A program made the position numbers and the translations under genes. This document shows, piece by piece, positions 7,958 to 17,707 of a stretch of 48,884 nt of DNA. The notes below the pieces were generated by a model, which was not told where the DNA came from, did no database searches, and worked only from the letters and a program-made list of their open reading frames with translations. Position 1 is the first letter of the stretch, and each line of letters starts with the position of its first letter. The stretch is from Novosphingobium album (ex Hu et al. 2023) (GTDB lineage Bacteria > Pseudomonadota > Alphaproteobacteria > Sphingomonadales > Sphingomonadaceae). Location: NCBI RefSeq assembly GCF_022832385.1, contig NZ_JALHLE010000012.1, positions 1-48,884 on the forward strand, given 5' to 3'.

Positions 7958-8479
7958 ATGACCCTTTCTCGACCTCATTCAGATACTCCACCCTACGACA
8001 TCAAAGGGCTTGCGAACCTATTTCTTGATTGGGCTGATGAGGATGGAATTCCCATCACTCCAATGAAAATACAGAAGATTTTATACTTCTCCCATGCAGA
8101 CTACCTACAAATAACAGGCACCCCCCTCGCTTCACAATCATTTGAAGCTTGGGATTTTGGCCCTGTAGATCCCAGTGTCTTCGAAGAATTTAGGCGTTTT
8201 AGCAAAGCGCCCATCCAAGAGCGCGCCTACCGTTTTGATCCTATCGCTGGAAAACGCGTATTAGCAAAAATCGCCCCTTGCGGAGGGGATCTGAAAATTT
8301 TGAGAAGCCTGTACAATTTTTACAAGCGCGCAAGCGCGACCGCTCTATCCGACATGTCCCATGACCCAAATGGACCATGGGCGATGGCTAGACACCTATT
8401 TGAACAGGGCAAAAATGCCGATAGGCGGATGTCTGATAAGCTAATTGTTAGTTATCATCAAAGCAATCGCCCCAGCTAA
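7958..8479 (+). CDS. Panacea-domain (DUF4065/GepA) protein, probable antitoxin
   Basis: A 173-aa cytoplasmic protein with a clear Panacea/DUF4065 domain: the signature KIQKILYFSHADYL (37-50) and FEAWDFGPVDPSV (62-74), then a helical tail. Panacea domains are known as unusually versatile antitoxin domains that pair with many unrelated toxins, usually as direct protein neutralisers in two-gene operons. Here the gene is followed 52 bp later by an unrecognised 235-aa gene on the same strand. Codon and base composition (roughly mid-40s % GC by eye) differ clearly from the flanking chromosome, suggesting transfer. The RBS is modest (GAGAG about ten bases upstream). Domain call confident; antitoxin role inferred from family and arrangement. 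Confidence 0.85.
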   Translation: MTLSRPHSDTPPYDIKGLANLFLDWADEDGIPITPMKIQKILYFSHADYLQITGTPLASQSFEAWDFGPVDPSVFEEFRRFSKAPIQERAYRFDPIAGKRVLAKIAPCGGDLKILRSLYNFYKRASATALSDMSHDPNGPWAMARHLFEQGKNADRRMSDKLIVSYHQSNRPS

Positions 8480-8531
8480 TTGACTCGACGGCCCCCTTAT
8501 GTTCTCTTTTGGAGGATTCAATGGAGCCGTT

Positions 8532-9239
8532 ATGAGCCGATCCAATTCGCCGTTAGCGTTGTCAGTTGTAAAAGTGACGATCCCGGGATCGGTCGAAAAA
8601 ACAGCCGCAAAAATCCGACGGTTTGACACGGATGGCTTTGGCTTTTCGCACGATTACACTTGGGCCGTTATGGCCCAATCACTTCGCGGGGTCTTTGTGC
8701 CCAAGACCGTGCGGGCGTCGTTAGCAGGCAAGCATCCGCGAATAGCCAAATGTGTTGAGGCATTGTGCGTTCTCGGGTGTGATCTTAAGCTAGAAACAAG
8801 GTCTTTCGCAGATTTTCCAGACTCAGGGCTTCGCCCGGTGAGTATGCTGCAATGGGGACCTGACGTAACAGTCCGAGTTAAAGCCTCGTGCTGGTATATC
8901 GACAAATCTGACCGCCCTATTTTGCCAATTCTCCAGCCTCGGAAGGAGCCTCTGGATGATCAGGGCCTAGCTGTTTACCTAGCCTTTGCTCGGCAAGCCT
9001 TCTGTAAAGGCGACTGGAGTATGGCACGACCTCAACTGATTGATCTTTCCGGCGACGATAAAGATGGCGTGACAGCAGAGGTCATCAATGAAAGTGATCT
9101 ACCCACAGTTTCCGACGAGCTTTTGGGCGAGTACGTAAAGACATATATTGAAGCCAAGAAGTTGGCAGATTCTGCAAAAGCACCGCGCCTTAGAAAGCCT
9201 AAGGACAAAGGTATGGGCGACCTCTTTGACCGCCCCTAA
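8532..9239 (+). CDS. Unrecognised 235-aa protein, candidate toxin partner of the Panacea gene
   Basis: A soluble protein without signal peptide or membrane segment that I cannot place in a family. Visible features: a beta-rich N-terminus (LALSVVKVTIPG), a cysteine-containing middle (KCVEALCVLGCDLK), several Trp/Phe-rich segments (about 100-170), and a charged Lys-rich tail ending GMGDLFDRP. No RelA/SpoT, Fic, PIN, MazF or RelE motif is evident. GGAG at 8523-8526 supports ATG 8532; the in-frame ATG at 8499 has no RBS. It shares the Panacea gene's low GC and orientation. By position it is the natural toxin candidate; alternatively it is an unrelated cargo gene. Confidence 0.65.
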   Translation: MSRSNSPLALSVVKVTIPGSVEKTAAKIRRFDTDGFGFSHDYTWAVMAQSLRGVFVPKTVRASLAGKHPRIAKCVEALCVLGCDLKLETRSFADFPDSGLRPVSMLQWGPDVTVRVKASCWYIDKSDRPILPILQPRKEPLDDQGLAVYLAFARQAFCKGDWSMARPQLIDLSGDDKDGVTAEVINESDLPTVSDELLGEYVKTYIEAKKLADSAKAPRLRKPKDKGMGDLFDRP

Positions 9240-9260
9240 TGAATCAAAAATTCCCTAGAT

Positions 9261-9287
9261 AGCCCGTTGATTCTCCTCATTCGGGCT
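9261..9287. terminator. Weak hairpin between convergent genes
   Basis: AGCCCG (9261-9266) and CGGGCT (9282-9287) followed by TTC on the plus strand; on the minus strand the hairpin is followed after a few bases by a run of five T. It lies where the 235-aa gene and the minus-strand zinc-ribbon gene converge and overlaps the latter's stop. Short stem, so tentative. Confidence 0.35.
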
Positions 9288-9471
9288 TTCTAACAAGTGA
9301 ATAAGTCGGCACTTCTGTGTCATTCCAACTCGCCATTCTGTTGCCGCACACACTGCAATCAAAATGATCTTTGTCCCGCATAGGGAAACGCATGACAGTC
9401 ACACTGTAAACTGCACCGCAATTTTCACACGCCACTTCGCCGCGATCTGCTTTACCCCATGTCTGTACCAC
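9277..9471 (-). CDS. Small zinc-ribbon protein
   Basis: A 64-aa protein with two CxxC knuckles (C15-x2-C18 and C39-x2-C42) framing a beta-rich stretch (VYSVTVMRFP), i.e. a compact zinc ribbon with a C-terminal tail. The GTG start at 9471 is chosen because a strong GGAG lies seven bases upstream. A longer frame from ATG 9513 adds residues unlike the family and no RBS. Convergent with the Panacea/235-aa genes and similar in base composition, so probably part of the same acquired patch. Function unknown; small zinc ribbons of this kind often occur in mobile elements and may bind nucleic acid or protein. Confidence 0.65.
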   Translation of the reverse strand: MVQTWGKADRGEVACENCGAVYSVTVMRFPMRDKDHFDCSVCGNRMASWNDTEVPTYSLVRKPE

Positions 9472-9546
9472 GTGCAGTCTCCTCTCGACACGAGAGTGGC
9501 ATGGTACTGCCAAAATTCCAAATTAACACATGGCACTGGTCAAGAC

Positions 9547-9583
9547 GATGCAAGAGGGCGATCTTTGTTCGCCCTCTTGCATC
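9547..9583. terminator. 15-bp perfect hairpin downstream of uvrA
   Basis: GATGCAAGAGGGCGA (9547-9561) and its exact complement (9569-9583) are separated by seven bases. It lies 74 bp beyond the uvrA stop on the minus strand. It has no T-run, so it may be a Rho-dependent boundary, RNA-stabilising hairpin or an island edge. Confidence 0.5.
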
Positions 9584-9599
9584 GCGTAAACCGCCTGTA

Positions 9600-9633
9600 C
9601 CCCTCCACCACGCTTCGCGTGGTCCCCCTCCCC
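9600..9633 (-). repeat. Second copy of the GGGGAGGGGGACC hairpin element
   Basis: On the minus strand GGGGAGGGGGACC, ACGCGAAGCGT, GGTGGAGGGG. The outer 13-mer and 10-mer are identical to 7338-7350 and 7368-7377, while the palindromic middle differs in sequence and length. Located just downstream of uvrA. Confidence 0.65.
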
Positions 9634-9656
9634 TAGGGAAGCTCTGGGAGGGTTTG

Positions 9657-12551
9657 TCACTTCTCCAGCAACGGCTTCAGATAATGCCCCGTGAACGAGC
9701 GCGGGTTCTGCACCACTTCCTCCGGCGTGCCTTCCGCGACGATCTCGCCGCCGCGCACGCCGCCTTCGGGGCCGAGGTCGATGATCCAGTCGGCGGTCTT
9801 GATCACGTCGAGGTTGTGTTCGATCACCACCACCGAATTGCCCTGGTCGACGAGGCGGTGGAGCACTTCGAGCAGTTTGCGCACGTCCTCGAAGTGGAGG
9901 CCGGTGGTCGGCTCGTCGAGGATGTAGAGCGTCTGCCCGGTCGAGCGGCGGGCGAGTTCCTTGGCGAGTTTCACGCGCTGGGCCTCGCCGCCCGATAGCG
10001 TCGTCGCCTGCTGGCCCACCTTGACGTAGCCGAGGCCCACTTCGTTCAGCATGTGCATCTTGTCGCGGATCGGCGGCACGGCCTTGAAGAACTCTTCCGC
10101 GTCCTCGATCGTCATGTCGAGCACGTCGGCGATCGAGTGGCCCTTGAACTTCACTTCCAGCGTCTCGCGGTTGTAGCGCTTGCCGTGGCATTCCTCGCAC
10201 GTCACGTAGACGTCGGGCAGGAAGTGCATCTCGATCTTGATCAGGCCGTCGCCCTGGCACGCCTCGCACCGGCCGCCCTTGACGTTGAAGCTGAAGCGCC
10301 CGGGCTTGTAGCCGCGCGCTTCGGATTCCGGCAGGCCGGCGAACCAGTCGCGGATCTGGGTGAAGGCGCCGGTGTAGGTGGCCGGGTTGCTGCGCGGGGT
10401 GCGGCCGATCGGGGACTGGTCGATCTCGATCACCTTGTCGCACATTTCGAGCCCGGTCACGCGGTCGTGCGGCCCGGCGATCACCCGCGCCCCGTTCAGC
10501 GTGCGCGCGGCGGCGGCGTGGAGCGTGTCGAGCGTGAGGCTGGACTTGCCCGAGCCGGAAACCCCGGTGACGCAGCAGAAGGTGCCGAGCGGGAACTTCG
10601 CGGTGACGCCCGTCAGGTTGTTGGCGCGCGCGTTCTCCACGGTGACGAAGTGGCCGTTGCCCTTGCGGCGCGTGGTGGGCACCTCGATCCGGCGGGTGCC
10701 GTTGAGGTATTGCGCGGTGAGGCTGTCCTTGCTCTTGAGCACCTGCTTCAGCGTGCCTTCGGCCACCACCTCGCCCCCGTGCACGCCCGCGCCGGGGCCA
10801 AGGTCCACCACGTGGTCGGCGGCGCGGATCGCGTCCTCGTCATGCTCGACGACGATCACCGTATTGCCAAGGTCGCGCAGGCGTTTCAGCGTTTCCAGCA
10901 GCCGGTCGTTGTCGCGCTGGTGGAGGCCGATCGAGGGTTCGTCGAGCACGTAGAGCACGCCCGAGAGCCCCGAGCCGATCTGGCTGGCAAGCCGGATGCG
11001 CTGGCTCTCCCCGCCCGAGAGCGTGCCGCTCGTGCGGTCGAGGTTGAGGTAGTCGAGCCCGACATTGTTGAGGAAGCCGAGCCGCTCGTTGATCTCTTTC
11101 AGGATGGCCCGGGCGATCTGCTGCTGCTGGCTGGTGAGCTTGCCCTCCAGCGCGCCGAACCACGCGAAGGCATCCGCCACCGAAAGCCGCGCGGCGTCGG
11201 CAATGTCGCTCTCCGCGATCTTGACGCTGAGCGCCTCTGGCTTGAGCCGCTTGCCCTCGCAGGTCTCGCAGGGCTGCGCGGTCTGGAACTTGCTCAGCTC
11301 CTCGCGCATCCATGCACTGTCGGTCTGGATCATGCGGCGGTTGAGGTTGCCGATCACGCCCTCGAACGGCTTGGTGACGGTATATTCCTTCTTGCCGTCC
11401 TTGAAGGTGAGCGGGACCGGCTTTCCGGCGGTGCCGTAGAGGATGACGATCTTCACCTCGCCCGGCAGGTCCTGCCAGGGCGTCGTCAGGCCGAAACCGA
11501 AATGCGCGGCGAGGCTGGAGAGCACCTGCATGTAGTAGGGGCTGGGCGGGTTGGACTTGGCCCAGGGCACGATGGCGCCCTGCTTGAGCGTCAGCCCCTC
11601 GTTCGGCACCACCAGCTGCGGATCGAACAGCAGCTTCTCGCCGAGGCCATCGCAGGCCGGGCACGCCCCCTGCGGCGCGTTGAACGAGAACAGCCGCGGC
11701 TCGATCTCCTCGATGGTAAAGCCCGAGACCGGGCACGCGAACTTTTCGGAGAACACGATGCGGTTGGGCGGCAGGCCGGCGCCCTTGAGGTTCTTGCCCT
11801 GCCCCTCGTCCTCGCGCCCCGGCACCACGCCGTCCGCCAGATCGACATAAGCCAGCCCCTCGGCCAGCTTCAGCGCCTGCTCGAAGCTGTCCGCCAGCCG
11901 CGTCTGGATGCCGTCCTTCACCGCGATGCGGTCGACCACCACCTCGATGTCGTGCTTGTACTTCTTGTCGAGCGCGGGGGCGTCCTCGATCGCGTAGAGT
12001 TCGCCGTCGATCCGCACGCGGGTGTAGCCCGCCTTCTGCCACTCGGCGAGTTCCTTGCGGTATTCCCCCTTGCGCCCGCGCACCACCGGGGCGAGCAGGT
12101 AGAGCCGCGTGCCCTCGGGCAGCGCCATCACCCGGTCGACCATGTTCGAGACCGTCTGCGCCTCGATCGGCAGCCCGGTGGCCGGCGAATAGGGAATGCC
12201 CACGCGCGCCCACAGCAGGCGCATGTAGTCCCAGATCTCGGTGACCGTGGCGACCGTCGAGCGCGGGTTGCGGCTGGTGGTCTTCTGCTCGATCGAGATC
12301 GCAGGGGAGAGCCCGTCGATATGCTCGACATCGGGCTTCTGCATCATCTCGAGGAACTGGCGCGCATAGGCGGAGAGGCTCTCCACATAGCGGCGCTGCC
12401 CCTCGGCATAGATCGTGTCGAACGCGAGGCTGGACTTTCCCGAACCCGACAGGCCCGTGATCACGATCAGCTTCTCACGCGGGAGCGCGATGTCGAAGCC
12501 CTTGAGGTTATGCTCGCGCGCGCCGCGCACGGTGATGTGGGTGAGACTCAT
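9657..12551 (-). CDS. uvrA: Excinuclease ABC subunit A
   Basis: A 964-aa nucleotide excision repair damage sensor; a UvrA dimer loads UvrB onto damaged DNA. Two ABC ATPase modules are present: the first Walker [10 protein letters not shown] at 33-41 and a second, GVSGSGKSS, in the C-terminal half. There are two LSGGE signatures, and zinc-finger cysteines occur in CPVSGF...CPAC and CEAC...CEEC. Length is normal. A LexA box lies 12 bp upstream of the start codon, so SOS induction is expected. No strong RBS is visible before ATG 12551, but the N-terminus [16 protein letters not shown] is the family standard. Confidence 0.98.
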   Translation of the reverse strand: MSLTHITVRGAREHNLKGFDIALPREKLIVITGLSGSGKSSLAFDTIYAEGQRRYVESLSAYARQFLEMMQKPDVEHIDGLSPAISIEQKTTSRNPRSTVATVTEIWDYMRLLWARVGIPYSPATGLPIEAQTVSNMVDRVMALPEGTRLYLLAPVVRGRKGEYRKELAEWQKAGYTRVRIDGELYAIEDAPALDKKYKHDIEVVVDRIAVKDGIQTRLADSFEQALKLAEGLAYVDLADGVVPGREDEGQGKNLKGAGLPPNRIVFSEKFACPVSGFTIEEIEPRLFSFNAPQGACPACDGLGEKLLFDPQLVVPNEGLTLKQGAIVPWAKSNPPSPYYMQVLSSLAAHFGFGLTTPWQDLPGEVKIVILYGTAGKPVPLTFKDGKKEYTVTKPFEGVIGNLNRRMIQTDSAWMREELSKFQTAQPCETCEGKRLKPEALSVKIAESDIADAARLSVADAFAWFGALEGKLTSQQQQIARAILKEINERLGFLNNVGLDYLNLDRTSGTLSGGESQRIRLASQIGSGLSGVLYVLDEPSIGLHQRDNDRLLETLKRLRDLGNTVIVVEHDEDAIRAADHVVDLGPGAGVHGGEVVAEGTLKQVLKSKDSLTAQYLNGTRRIEVPTTRRKGNGHFVTVENARANNLTGVTAKFPLGTFCCVTGVSGSGKSSLTLDTLHAAAARTLNGARVIAGPHDRVTGLEMCDKVIEIDQSPIGRTPRSNPATYTGAFTQIRDWFAGLPESEARGYKPGRFSFNVKGGRCEACQGDGLIKIEMHFLPDVYVTCEECHGKRYNRETLEVKFKGHSIADVLDMTIEDAEEFFKAVPPIRDKMHMLNEVGLGYVKVGQQATTLSGGEAQRVKLAKELARRSTGQTLYILDEPTTGLHFEDVRKLLEVLHRLVDQGNSVVVIEHNLDVIKTADWIIDLGPEGGVRGGEIVAEGTPEEVVQNPRSFTGHYLKPLLEK

Positions 12552-12562
12552 GGGGAGCGTAT

Positions 12563-12577
12563 GTTCCAGATTTGTTC
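12563..12577 (-). promoter_or_regulatory. LexA (SOS) box of uvrA
   Basis: On the minus strand GAAC, seven bases, GAAC, starting 12 bp upstream of the uvrA start. This is the direct-repeat LexA operator of alphaproteobacteria at a gene known to be SOS-regulated in many bacteria. Confidence 0.85.
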
Positions 12578-12769
12578 ACGCCAATCAAGCAGGCGCCGGG
12601 AGGTTTCCCTCTAGATATGCGCGCGTGCCCTCAAGGCAATGGTCCGGCAGGCGAGATGCCGCATCCAACCGTTCCTACCGACACTTTAACGCTTCGTCGC
12701 AAGGTCTTTGCAAACATATTCCGGATAGGCTCTGGTTCCCAGACAAGGGACTGAAGGGACCGGGACAAC

Positions 12770-13144
12770 ATGAGGGTATCGCACTTCGCACCGGCGCTTT
12801 GCGCGCTGGCTTTCGCTGCAGCACTGGGCTCCGCAGCATTTGTGTCGACTCCGGCACGCGCCGACGATCCGAAGGATCCATCCATGCGCACGGCCGAAGC
12901 CCGCGCGCGCGACAAAGCCATCATCAAGAAACTCAACGAAGACCAGCTCGCGTACGTGCGCAAGCGCGATGCGGAATATGCAAAGGGCTGGAACGCCTAC
13001 CGCGAAGCGCAATCGGGCAATCACTACGAGGCAGATCAGCGCGCCTACGAAGACGCCCATCGTGACTACGAATCCGCAATGGCCTCGTGGCGCAACGACG
13101 TTGCCGCCTGCCGTGCGGGATATTACGAGCGCTGCGCCCGCTGA
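12770..13144 (+). CDS. Exported small helical protein, first of a paralogous pair
   Basis: A 124-aa protein. Residues 1-31 form a signal peptide (cleavage after PARA). The mature part is highly charged and helical with a Tyr/Ala pattern at near-regular spacing (AYVRKRDAEYAKGWNAY, then YEDAHRDYESAMASW) and ends in VAACRAGYYERCAR. The two C-terminal cysteines could form a disulphide. The next gene shows the same pattern and the same ending (VAACKRG, SCA), indicating a tandem duplication. RBS GGGA lies about six bases upstream. I do not recognise the family; a periplasmic role is inferred from the signal peptide. Confidence 0.75.
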   Translation: MRVSHFAPALCALAFAAALGSAAFVSTPARADDPKDPSMRTAEARARDKAIIKKLNEDQLAYVRKRDAEYAKGWNAYREAQSGNHYEADQRAYEDAHRDYESAMASWRNDVAACRAGYYERCAR

Positions 13145-13231
13145 TCGCACCAGGCGGCGGCGCCCGCTTGCCTGACTGGCTGGCCATAAGGTAAATTTCC
13201 GGCAGGCTCCACTGCCGGGACCCATCCCATA

Positions 13232-13648
13232 ATTCTAATCCGCCGCGCTGTCGTTCTGCCTTCTGCTTGCAGCGCCCTGCTCCTCGCCGCGCTCATACCT
13301 GCGGCATGGCCCGCCGCCGCCCAGCCCGCTCCCGCCGAGGCCAGGCCGGTCGACATGGGACCGGAGCCCGGCGATCCGGTGGAGCGGTGCCGCGAACTCA
13401 ACCGCGAACAGGCCTGCCTCGCGCGGGACCAGCTCGAAGCCTATGCCGCCAGCCAGAAGGCGCATGACGACGCCGTCGATGCCGCCACCATGCAGAGGCT
13501 GCGCGATAACGCGGCCTATTCGGCGGCACTGGAAGCCCACCAGAAGGCCGTCGAGAAATATCAGGCCGATTACGCCGCCTGGGAACAGGCCGTCGCGGCC
13601 TGTAAGCGGGGCGTCCGGAAATCGTGCGCGCAGGCCAAAGGCAACTAG
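13232..13648 (+). CDS. Exported small helical protein, second paralogue, with apparent non-AUG (ATT) start
   Basis: The frame is open from a TAA near 13187 to 13648. The first ATG is 13355, but the 41 codons before it encode an obvious signal peptide (ILIRRAVVLPSACSALLLAA, then LIPAAWPAAAQ) with no ATG, GTG or TTG. ATT 13232, preceded by CGGGA about twelve bases upstream, is the best-placed start; CTG is the other option. From there 138 aa result. The mature part (YAASQKAHDDAVDAATMQ, then YQADYAAWEQAVAACKRG, ending SCAQAKGN) parallels the preceding gene. A mutated start codon or sequencing error would also explain it. Start uncertain; the coding region itself is well supported. Confidence 0.6.
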   Translation: MLIRRAVVLPSACSALLLAALIPAAWPAAAQPAPAEARPVDMGPEPGDPVERCRELNREQACLARDQLEAYAASQKAHDDAVDAATMQRLRDNAAYSAALEAHQKAVEKYQADYAAWEQAVAACKRGVRKSCAQAKGN

Positions 13649-14040
13649 AAAGACAACAAACAGGAACTGCCCCGACCCGTCCCCGGAATGCAATTTCCGG
13701 CAATTCATCGCTCACACAGGGCACTTCATCGCTCTCGCCGCGCTTGCAATCTTTTAATAACAATAGCCGAGTTGTATAAATGAAAATTACCGCAGGGAGA
13801 GACTGCACTTTTGGTAAGTTACACGAATGACTGCAAATTCCCGTAACAGACCCTTTTAAATACAAGCGACTCAAGACCTAACTGACAATCAGGCCTTCCG
13901 CCGCTTTTGGCTGGAAAGGACTTGCTGCATAGCAACGCGGCCTGTCTCGTTTTGCCGATTAACAATGATTTATCACCTGATTTCCGGACACATCCATCCG
14001 GAACTCCTCACCCTGCGCCTGCCCAGAGAGGAGATAGACC
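13649..14040. other. 392-bp AT-richer intergenic region
   Basis: No convincing gene. It holds two small inverted repeats, CCGGAA/TTCCGG at 13683-13700 and TTCCGG/CCGGAA at 13982-14003, and a strikingly AT-rich core (13740-13870, with TTGTATAAATG at 13773). It is presumably the promoter region of the UrcA gene, whose RBS GAGGAG lies at its end. Confidence 0.5.
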
Positions 14041-14418
14041 ATGAGAAGGCTTACGATTGCCGCCAGCGCAATGGCAGCACTGCTCGTCGCTACGCCTGCG
14101 GTTGGAGACGTCATCGTGCAGGACGGAGGCTGGGCGGACCGGCCTTTCGTCGAAGTCCGCTACAGCGACCTCGACCTTGACAGCCAGGGCGGCCTCGCAA
14201 CCCTGAACAGACGCCTTGCTGCCGCCGCGATAACCGTCTGCGGTGCTGACGAAATTCGCCAGTTACGGGTGCATGTTGCCGTTCGGAACTGCCGCAGCGA
14301 TTCTATGGAGCGCGCTTTCGCCGATCGTGATGCCGTGATCGCCGCACGCATGGCCGCCCGCGACGATCCTACCCGGCTCGCTGCAATGGAACTGCCTGCC
14401 CTGCGCGTGCGCCGTTAA
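14041..14418 (+). CDS. UrcA family protein
   Basis: A 125-aa exported protein. Signal peptide 1-22 (ending AVG), then the UrcA pattern: VRYSDLDLDSQGGLATLNRR, AAITVCG and RNCRSDSMERAFADRD with two conserved cysteines. UrcA proteins are small secreted or periplasmic proteins common in sphingomonads and Caulobacterales, of unknown biochemical function. GAGGAG seven to eight bases upstream supports the start. A good terminator lies about 90 bp downstream. Confidence 0.88.
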   Translation: MRRLTIAASAMAALLVATPAVGDVIVQDGGWADRPFVEVRYSDLDLDSQGGLATLNRRLAAAAITVCGADEIRQLRVHVAVRNCRSDSMERAFADRDAVIAARMAARDDPTRLAAMELPALRVRR

Positions 14419-14507
14419 CCCTGAGACCCCCGGCCGGGCCGACTTGCGGGCGACACCCTTGCAGCACGTCCCGCTGCAATCGCCCAGCGATCAAGTCCGG
14501 CCCGGCT

Positions 14508-14546
14508 CCAAGGCCCGCCCTATCCGCAAGCGGCGGGCCTTGGTTT
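14508..14546 (+). terminator. Rho-independent terminator after the UrcA gene
   Basis: CCAAGGCCCGCC (14508-14519) pairs with GGCGGGCCTTGG (14532-14543), followed by TTTG. A 12-bp perfect stem with a 12-base loop, between the UrcA gene and the peptidase gene. Confidence 0.8.
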
Positions 14547-14615
14547 GTCCTGCAACTTTGATGATCAGGCATGACCACGGGTTGCCTGCCTCGCCTCGGC
14601 GCTTAGGATGGCGCC

Positions 14616-16283
<1,668 letters not shown>

Positions 16284-16287
16284 GCCC

Positions 16288-16854
16288 ATGCGGCGACGCC
16301 TCCTTGCTTCCGCGCTGCTGGCCCTCGCCCTCTCCGCTTGCGGTGGCGGCGTGCATTACCGGCCGGTGAGCGATGTGCCGGTGCGGATCGGGCCGCCCTA
16401 TTCGGTGCGCGGAATGACATACACGCCCGCCGCCGATCCGCATTACGACATGCTGGGCTATGCGACGTGGTACGGGAACGAGAGCGGAAACCAGGTTGCC
16501 AATGGCGAGCGGTTCAAGCCGGACTGGATCACCGCCGCACACAAGACGCTGCCGCTGCCCAGCTATGTCGAGGTAACCTCGCTCGATACTGGCCAGCGCA
16601 TTCTCGTGCGGGTCAACGATCGCGGGCCGTTCGGCGAGAGCGCGCGGATCATCGACCTGTCGAAAGGAGCCGCCGAACTGCTCGGCGTACGCGCCAAGGG
16701 CAAGGCGGCGGTGCGGGTCCGTGTAGTCCAGCCGGACGAGCGCGACCGCAAGGCGCTGCGCGAAGGGCATGCCGCGCGCAGGCTGTCACCCGTTTCGGGC
16801 CGGACGCTCACCAATCTGCAGGCGCAATTCGCACGTGGCGTCGGCACGCGCTGA
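16288..16854 (+). CDS. rlpA: RlpA family septal ring lytic transglycosylase, lipoprotein
   Basis: A 188-aa outer-membrane lipoprotein. The MRRR n-region and lipobox LSAC place the acylated cysteine at C18. The double-psi beta-barrel domain covers about 55-150 (YATWYG, then RVNDRGPF with DRGPF at 111-115, then RIIDLSKGAAELLG). A Arg-rich tail follows; no SPOR domain is visible. A GTG at 16270 is also open and overlaps the peptidase stop, but ATG 16288 gives the better signal peptide. Expected to cleave peptidoglycan glycan strands at the division site. This is the second RlpA-type protein here; the one at 5465 is a soluble, non-lipidated version. Confidence 0.88.
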   Translation: MRRRLLASALLALALSACGGGVHYRPVSDVPVRIGPPYSVRGMTYTPAADPHYDMLGYATWYGNESGNQVANGERFKPDWITAAHKTLPLPSYVEVTSLDTGQRILVRVNDRGPFGESARIIDLSKGAAELLGVRAKGKAAVRVRVVQPDERDRKALREGHAARRLSPVSGRTLTNLQAQFARGVGTR

Positions 16855-16926
16855 CAGGGCATCGCGCCGCCTCATTTCGCGATTGTCGTGTTTGCGACAT
16901 TAGCGGAAGAGGGCCGTAGGTGGCCC

Positions 16927-17133
16927 TCAGAAGTTGCTGAAATGCCCTTCCTTGCGCGCCTGCGCACGCGCCGACGCGATGATCCCCTTCGATTTTCCCG
17001 GAGGAGAAACGCGTGAAATCAGTCGGTTGACCGAATGACTGCCGCATGTCGGGCAGACCGGTTGATCGCTCGAACGCATCAACAATTCGAAGTCGTCCGA
17101 GCATTGGGGACAGTGAAAATCGTATAGCGGCAT
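16927..17133 (-). CDS. FmdB-family zinc-ribbon protein
   Basis: A 68-aa protein beginning MPLYDFHCPQC, the family hallmark, with zinc ligands C8, C11, C27 and C30 and a basic tail (SKGIIASARAQARKEGHF). FmdB-type proteins are putative regulatory or accessory zinc ribbons of unsettled function. It lies in the same orientation as the globin gene and 73 bp downstream of it. Confidence 0.87.
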   Translation of the reverse strand: MPLYDFHCPQCSDDFELLMRSSDQPVCPTCGSHSVNRLISRVSPPGKSKGIIASARAQARKEGHFSNF

Positions 17134-17206
17134 CGGGCTTCCCGGTCGGTTTAGGTAAGACGCGAACCCCGATGCCAGTTCTGTGCCAGAATTCAGGCGC
17201 CCAAGA

Positions 17207-17653
17207 TCAGGCAGCGCGCTGCTGGTATTCCTCAGCTTCCTTGCCGATCAGGATGTCGGCCAGGAACCAGTAGGCCTCCCCCCAGGCAGCAAGGATCTCG
17301 TCGGTCGCGGCCTCGCCCAGCACGTCGCGGATCGCGGGCAGCAGGGCTTCGGCCACGAGCGGATAGTGCTCGGCCTTCACGCCGGTGTCGCAGTGCCGCT
17401 CGACCATGCGGCGTACGGGCGCGTCGAGGTTCTGCAGCTTGTCGACATTCTCGGCATAGGCGAGGATCGCCACGGCCAGACGGCGCGGCTGCTCGCCCGA
17501 CGCCTGCGCGGCCTGGTCGAACATGGCCTTCACCCCTTCATTCTGGAACAGGCGCTCGTACATGCAGGTCGTGATTGCGACGCCGTGCTCCTTCAGCGCA
17601 GGCGCCGTTGCCTTGACGATGGCGATGGTCTGTCCGGAAAGCGGTGCGGCCAT
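17207..17653 (-). CDS. Single-domain haemoglobin (flavohaemoglobin N-terminal type), NO detoxification
   Basis: A 148-aa globin matching the haem domain of Hmp/Vitreoscilla haemoglobin. Y32 is at the B10 position (MYERLF), Q55 fits E7 (Q...LAVAILAYAENVDKL), and H87 is the proximal F8 histidine (VERHCDT, EHYPLV). There is no reductase domain, so a partner reductase is needed for NO dioxygenase turnover. GGGAGGA seven bases before ATG 17653 fixes the start; the longer open frame is not coding. Divergent from nsrR across two NsrR-type operators, which points to induction by nitric oxide. NO role is inferred from family and regulation. Confidence 0.88.
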   Translation of the reverse strand: MAAPLSGQTIAIVKATAPALKEHGVAITTCMYERLFQNEGVKAMFDQAAQASGEQPRRLAVAILAYAENVDKLQNLDAPVRRMVERHCDTGVKAEHYPLVAEALLPAIRDVLGEAATDEILAAWGEAYWFLADILIGKEAEEYQQRAA

Positions 17654-17670
17654 GGTGTAATCCTCCCTGA

Positions 17671-17693
17671 AAGATGCGATTCGAATGCATCTA
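17671..17693. promoter_or_regulatory. NsrR-type operator 1
   Basis: AAGATGCGATT-C-GAATGCATCTA: an 11-1-11 inverted repeat with perfect AGATGC/GCATCT arms. It closely matches the known NsrR consensus (AAGATGCYTTT-N-AAATGCATCTT form) and lies 18 bp upstream of the globin start. Confidence 0.8.
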
Positions 17694-17707
17694 TACGCAG
17701 ATCCAAA

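Noticed and set aside
9581..9656. A further copy of the 35-bp repeat suggested by CGTAAACCGCC
   Set aside because: Only a few bases match; neither 9-base unit is intact.
10053..12614. Very long open frame antisense to uvrA (over 850 codons)
   Set aside because: Mirror of a high-GC gene: stops are rare on the opposite strand, and no recognisable domain or RBS is present.
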